Shown here: positions 60,624 through 64,000 of the stretch, piece after piece | Layout of the letters: each line of letters starts with the position of its first letter | How positions within the stretch are numbered: the stretch's first letter is position 1 | From: Leifsonia sp. CL147 | GTDB taxonomy: Bacteria; Actinomycetota; Actinomycetes; Actinomycetales; Microbacteriaceae | Reading direction: 5' to 3' | DNA: 64,000 nt | NCBI RefSeq assembly: GCF_900114565.1 | Contig: NZ_FOTM01000009.1 | Location: 22,492-86,491 of the forward strand | Translations under genes and position numbers: made by a program | Notes under the pieces: generated by a model | What the model was told of the DNA's origin: nothing | What the model saw: only the letters and a program-made list of their open reading frames with translations | Database searches by the model: none

Positions 60624-61220
60624 GTGACGAGCAGCGAAACCGCCATCCGCGGCGAGGACTGGTACGGTCGCGAGCTCGACAGTGTGGAGTACACGGGTGT
60701 CGTGTTCGAGAACGTCGACCTGACGGAGGCGCGCACCGCGGGCGCCACCTTCAGCGATTGCGTGTTCCGTAACGTCCGGTTCAACGTGAGCGAGCACAGC
60801 GACTCGGCTTTCGTGAACTGCCGGTTCGACGTGTGCAACTTCTTCGACGCCACCTTCCGTCGCTGCAAGCTGACCGGAAGCACCTTCCATGGCTGCGAGT
60901 TCGCGTTGCTGAAGGTAGAGGGCGGCAACTGGTCATTCACCGGGCTTGCCCGTGCCGAACTCCGCGGGGCGTCCTTCGAGGGTGTTCGGCTCCGGGAGGC
61001 GGATCTCACCCAGGCGCGCTGCCAGGAAGCGCGGTTCGAGGGATGCGACCTCAGCGCGGTCACGCTCGCCGGCGCGGACCTCAGCGCCGCATCGCTGGCC
61101 GGCAGCGATCTGACCGGGATCGATCCGGCCGACGTCGTGCTGCGCGGGACCGTCATCGACGAGCGGCAGGCCGTGGTGCTCGCCGGAGCGATGGGGATGG
61201 TCGTCGTCCCGGTCCCCTGA
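60624..61220 (+). CDS. Pentapeptide-repeat protein (MfpA/McbG-like)
   Basis: 198 aa of A(D/N)LXX-type repeats (VVFENVDLTEARTAGATFSDCVF through DLSAASLAGSDLTG), predicted right-handed quadrilateral beta-helix. The length is close to the DNA-gyrase-protecting proteins MfpA and McbG, but the repeats alone do not show that role. GTG start at 60624. Convergent with the ABC transporter operon. Confidence 0.85.
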   Translation: MTSSETAIRGEDWYGRELDSVEYTGVVFENVDLTEARTAGATFSDCVFRNVRFNVSEHSDSAFVNCRFDVCNFFDATFRRCKLTGSTFHGCEFALLKVEGGNWSFTGLARAELRGASFEGVRLREADLTQARCQEARFEGCDLSAVTLAGADLSAASLAGSDLTGIDPADVVLRGTVIDERQAVVLAGAMGMVVVPVP

Positions 61221-61233
61221 TCCGGCGAGGGCG

Positions 61234-61905
61234 CTACGCGACCTCGCTGACCTGCCCGTGCTTGATGTGGAGCCGGCGCTGCGCCCGCTTCGCCACCGCG
61301 GAGTCATGGGTGACGATGATGACGGTGAGGCCGCGATCCCGCCACAGGCCCTCGAGCAGGTCCATGATCTCGTCCCGGGTCTCCTCGTCCAGGTTGCCGG
61401 TCGGCTCGTCGGCGAGGAGCACCTCCGGGTCCTTCACCAGTGCCCGGGCGATGGCCACGCGTTGCTGCTGACCGCCGGACAGCTCGGACGGCAGGTGGTT
61501 GCCGCGGTCCGCGAGCCCGACCGAGGCGAGCGCCTCAGCAGCACGTCGCTTGCGGTCGGCGGCGGTGACGCCGAGCGGCGCCAGGGCCGTCTCGACGTTC
61601 TCCTGGGCGGTCAGGGTCGGGATGAGGTTGAAGCCCTGGAAGACGAAGCCGATCTCTTTCGCCCGGATCTTCGCCAGCCGGGCGTCGTGCTGCTTCGAGA
61701 GGCTGTCCGATCCGAGCTGCACCGAGCCGGAGCTCGGCCGGTCGAGCGCGCCGAGCATCTGCAGCAGCGTCGACTTGCCCCCGCCGGTGGGACCCTGGAT
61801 GGCGACCAGCTGGCCGTCCGGGATCTCGAGGGTCACATCCTTCAGGGCGACCACTGTGCGCTTGGACTGGGTGTAGCTCTTGGTGACATCGGTGAGGGTG
61901 TACAT
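61234..61905 (-). CDS. ABC transporter ATPase (MacB/LolD type)
   Basis: 223 aa. Walker A GPTGGGKSTLL (Lys44), Q-loop FVFQGFNLIPTLTAQENV, signature LSGGQQQRVAIARAL, Walker B VLLADEPTGNLDEE and switch THD are all intact. It forms a transporter with the upstream FtsX-type permease (31 bp gap). Nearly identical over the last 95 residues to the ATPase at 63659-64000. Confidence 0.93.
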   Translation of the reverse strand: MYTLTDVTKSYTQSKRTVVALKDVTLEIPDGQLVAIQGPTGGGKSTLLQMLGALDRPSSGSVQLGSDSLSKQHDARLAKIRAKEIGFVFQGFNLIPTLTAQENVETALAPLGVTAADRKRRAAEALASVGLADRGNHLPSELSGGQQQRVAIARALVKDPEVLLADEPTGNLDEETRDEIMDLLEGLWRDRGLTVIIVTHDSAVAKRAQRRLHIKHGQVSEVA

Positions 61906-61936
61906 CGTTGCTCCTTCGGGGGCGGGATGGCCGGGT

Positions 61937-63478
61937 TCAGGCGACAGAGCGCAGGGCGGCCGCGGGGCGGAGACGGGAGGCGCGCCAGCCGCCGACCGCG
62001 CCGGCGATGAGGCCGCCGAGGATGGCGAGCGCGACGGCTCCGACGATGATCCAGACGGTCACCGGCGCATGCAGCGCGATGTCCGCGGTGGAGGTGGACG
62101 CTTGGCGCAACCCGCTGAAAGCGCCGCCGCCGCCGCCGAAACCGGCGAAGCGGCCTCCCGTACCCGTGGTCGCGGCGCCGGCGCCCGTCCCGCGTCCAGC
62201 CGCCGTCGCCACGCCGCCGTGGCTGATGCTGCCGGTCAGGGTGGGGGAGATGACGTTCACCACGAGTACCCCGAGGAGGCCGACCGCGACGCCGATGACA
62301 CCGCCGATCAGCCCCTGCACCACGGATTCGCCGGCGACCTGCCCGACGATCCGGCCGTTCGACCAGCCGATCGCTTTGAGCGTTCCGAACTCCCGCGTTC
62401 GCCGCGTGACGCCCGAGATGGTGAACAGGATGGCGATGAGGAACGCCGCTGCCAGCACGATGACCGAGAGCCACGTCCCGAGGTTCGCGATGAGCGCGCC
62501 GGCGCTGCCCAGCGAGCCGGAGACTGTGGAGGCCAGGTCGGCCTGCGTGCTGACCGTCGCTCCGGGGATGGACTTCGTGAGCGCTGTCTTGATCTGGTCG
62601 ATGTCTCCGCTGGAAGCGGCCTTCACGTACACCGAGGAGATCTTGCCGGTCTGCCCGGACAGCGTCTGGGCGACATCGAGCGGGATGTAGGCGTTGGCCG
62701 CGGTGGTGGAGTCGGAGCCGGTGGAGGTGACGATCCCGATGACCGAGAATCCGGTCCCGCCGATGGTGACGGTGTCGCCGACGGTCTTGCTCGCCGACTT
62801 CGCGTAGCTGGCGTCCAGGACGACGACATCCTTGCCGGAGTCGGCGGCGGTGAAGCTGCGGCCGCCCGTCAGGGTGACGGATGCCAGAGGTCCGACGGAC
62901 TTGCCGGCCGGGTTCAGCCCGAGGACCGAGAAGGAGTCGACTGTGAACGAGCTCCCACCCGCTCCGTCGGCTCCGCCCGTGGGAGGAGCCGTGGGCGAGG
63001 CCGCCTGGCCGCTCTGGCGCTGCTGCCGCAACTGCTGGAAGTTCGGGAGGGTGCCGCTGAAGCTGGTGTTCGTGAGCGACAGCACCGCCGCCGCGGAGGC
63101 CACGTTCTGCACTTTCTGCACGGTGCTCAGAGTGGATGCGTTCATCACCGTCGTGCCGCGCGTCGCCTGCAGGCGCGAGGTGTTGACCTGCCGGGCGGTT
63201 CCGGTGTCGGTGCCGGAGTTCGCGCCGAAGTCGAACCGCGGTCCTCCACCCTGGCCTTGGAGGCCGGTGGCGTTCTGGGCGGTGGCCGGCTGGCTGACGG
63301 TGATGTCGGTGCCTACGCCGTACACGGATTGCAGGACGCTCTCCTGCGCCTGACGGACCCCGGCCGAGACGGCGTTGACGATGATGACGAGAGCGATCGC
63401 GAGGGCCATGCCCGTCGCGATGATGATCGTCTGCTTGCGGCGATTGAACAGCTCTCGCCGCAGATAGGTCCCGAACAT
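61937..63478 (-). CDS. ABC transporter permease, FtsX/MacB type
   Basis: 513 aa. The first membrane helix is at about 17-37 (IIIATGMALAIALVIIVNAVSAGV); an extracytoplasmic MacB-like domain spans to about 310 with a Gln/Arg and Gly/Pro-rich linker, then three helices (LSVIVLAAAFLIAILFTISG, VQGLIGGVIGVAVGLLGVLVV, VWIIVGAVALAILGGLIAG). The FtsX motif TRREFGTLKAIGWSNG (seen as TRRTREFGTLKAIGWSNG) is conserved. A Gly-rich insert near 440-470 is unusual. Probably exports or mechanically transmits to an unknown substrate. Confidence 0.9.
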   Translation of the reverse strand: MFGTYLRRELFNRRKQTIIIATGMALAIALVIIVNAVSAGVRQAQESVLQSVYGVGTDITVSQPATAQNATGLQGQGGGPRFDFGANSGTDTGTARQVNTSRLQATRGTTVMNASTLSTVQKVQNVASAAAVLSLTNTSFSGTLPNFQQLRQQRQSGQAASPTAPPTGGADGAGGSSFTVDSFSVLGLNPAGKSVGPLASVTLTGGRSFTAADSGKDVVVLDASYAKSASKTVGDTVTIGGTGFSVIGIVTSTGSDSTTAANAYIPLDVAQTLSGQTGKISSVYVKAASSGDIDQIKTALTKSIPGATVSTQADLASTVSGSLGSAGALIANLGTWLSVIVLAAAFLIAILFTISGVTRRTREFGTLKAIGWSNGRIVGQVAGESVVQGLIGGVIGVAVGLLGVLVVNVISPTLTGSISHGGVATAAGRGTGAGAATTGTGGRFAGFGGGGGAFSGLRQASTSTADIALHAPVTVWIIVGAVALAILGGLIAGAVGGWRASRLRPAAALRSVA

Positions 63479-63610
63479 TGGCTTCCCAACTGTGGTGGTC
63501 TCGGATGAACTTCTTGCCGGAGGTTAAGCACCGCGTTGGGGGGACCGCTATGACGTAGCTATGCGTCTGCCGTGCACCGAAGCCCGGAGTCGGAGAGAGG
63601 TCACAGGGAT

Positions 63611-63643
63611 CGTGCCCGCCCCGGTGTCGCTGGGACGGGCACG
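63611..63643 (-). terminator. Hairpin after the second ABC ATPase
   Basis: CGTGCCCGCCCC pairs with GGGACGGGCACG (one mismatch) around an 8-nt loop, 16 bp beyond the stop at 63659 on the minus strand. Confidence 0.6.
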
Positions 63644-63658
63644 AGTAGGCGCAGGGTG

Positions 63659-64000
63659 TCAGGCCAGCTCTTTCACCTTGCCCTGCTTGATCCGGACCCG
63701 CCGTTCGGCGCGCTTGGCCACGGCGCTGTCATGCGTGACGATGACCACCGTCAGCCCCCTATCACGCCACAGGCCCTCGAGCAGCTCCATGATCTCGTCA
63801 CGCGTCTCCTCGTCCAGGTTTCCGGTGGGCTCATCCGCGAGGAGTACCGCGGGATCCTTGACCAGCGCTCGCGCGATCGCCACCCGCTGCTGCTGACCTC
63901 CTGAGAGCTCCAGAGGGAGATGGCTCCCACGGTCCGCAAGACCCACGGACGCGAGAGCATCCGCAGCGCGGCGCGTGCGTTCCGCCGCCTTCAGACCGAG
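63659..64000 (-). CDS. ABC transporter ATPase, partial (5' end outside window)
   Basis: C-terminal 113 residues of an ATPase running off the right edge. Signature LSGGQQQRVAIARAL, Walker B VLLADEPTGNLDEE and the switch THD are present. It is a close paralogue of the ATPase at 61234-61905, with only scattered substitutions over the shared 95 residues, so it is a recent duplicate beside the same permease. An internal Met is not the start. Confidence 0.9.
   Translation of the reverse strand, partial: LGLKAAERTRRAADALASVGLADRGSHLPLELSGGQQQRVAIARALVKDPAVLLADEPTGNLDEETRDEIMELLEGLWRDRGLTVVIVTHDSAVAKRAERRVRIKQGKVKELA

Overview
The window is high-GC actinobacterial DNA. GTG starts, SecE-NusG-L11-L1 order, a PspC-type sensor kinase, MmyB-like and PucR regulators, and actinobacterial accessory families all point to Microbacteriaceae, probably something Leifsonia-like. 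That placement is inference from protein character; no rRNA is present. The region looks chromosomal. I see no insertion sequence, prophage, integrase or CRISPR array.

Layout. (1) 1-742: four perfect stem-loops at a 162-bp period, then a GACGG-type microsatellite. (2) 0.7-10.2 kb: sugar island with a secreted GH-A-like glycoside hydrolase, a GH36 alpha-galactosidase, a CUT1 ABC importer and a LacI regulator; four LacI-type operators lie between the two divergent hydrolases. (3) 10.2-13.9 kb: ICL/PEPM-family enzyme, a trehalose-synthase-like GH13 with an altered active-site motif, and an aldose epimerase; a 7 x 40-bp array fills the convergent gap exactly. (4) 14-18.4 kb: PucR regulator divergent from gabT-gabD. 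(5) 18.5-28.1 kb: PhzF, Fur-catalase, a 64-aa ORF, Na+/H+ antiporter, TetR-MFS pair with twin operators, GIY-YIG protein, ManA-like cupin. (6) 28.3-34.3 kb: metY-like enzyme, a frameshifted GAF-like membrane protein, a PatB-like lyase, an SDR/MmyB-like regulator pair, and an isolated 28-codon minigene with its own promoter and terminator. (7) 34.4-45.9 kb: conserved core with MaoC-type dehydratase subunits, murB, RecQ-phosphoribosyltransferase fusion, PspC protein/sensor kinase/response regulator, tRNA-Trp, secE, nusG, rplK, rplA. (8) 46-51.4 kb: sedolisin protease, GNAT, quinone-oxidoreductase-like MDR, DUF998, YqaJ nuclease. (9) 51.5-60 kb: two divergent sugar-oxidation operons with four Gfo/Idh/MocA oxidoreductases, ThuA, two TIM-barrel isomerases and a ROK regulator. 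(10) 60-64 kb: isochorismatase-like hydrolase, pentapeptide protein, and a MacB-like ABC exporter with two near-identical ATPases around one permease.

The most unusual material is non-coding or tiny: the cysteine-ended peptide gene at 34184-34270, and at least four unrelated families of long exact inverted repeats parked at gene 3' ends (1-581, 12671-12940, 13892-13967, 26376-26457). In family A the arms stay identical while loops and spacers change. Starts were chosen by Shine-Dalgarno, overlap with the upstream stop, and family N-termini; they are often downstream of the longest open frame.
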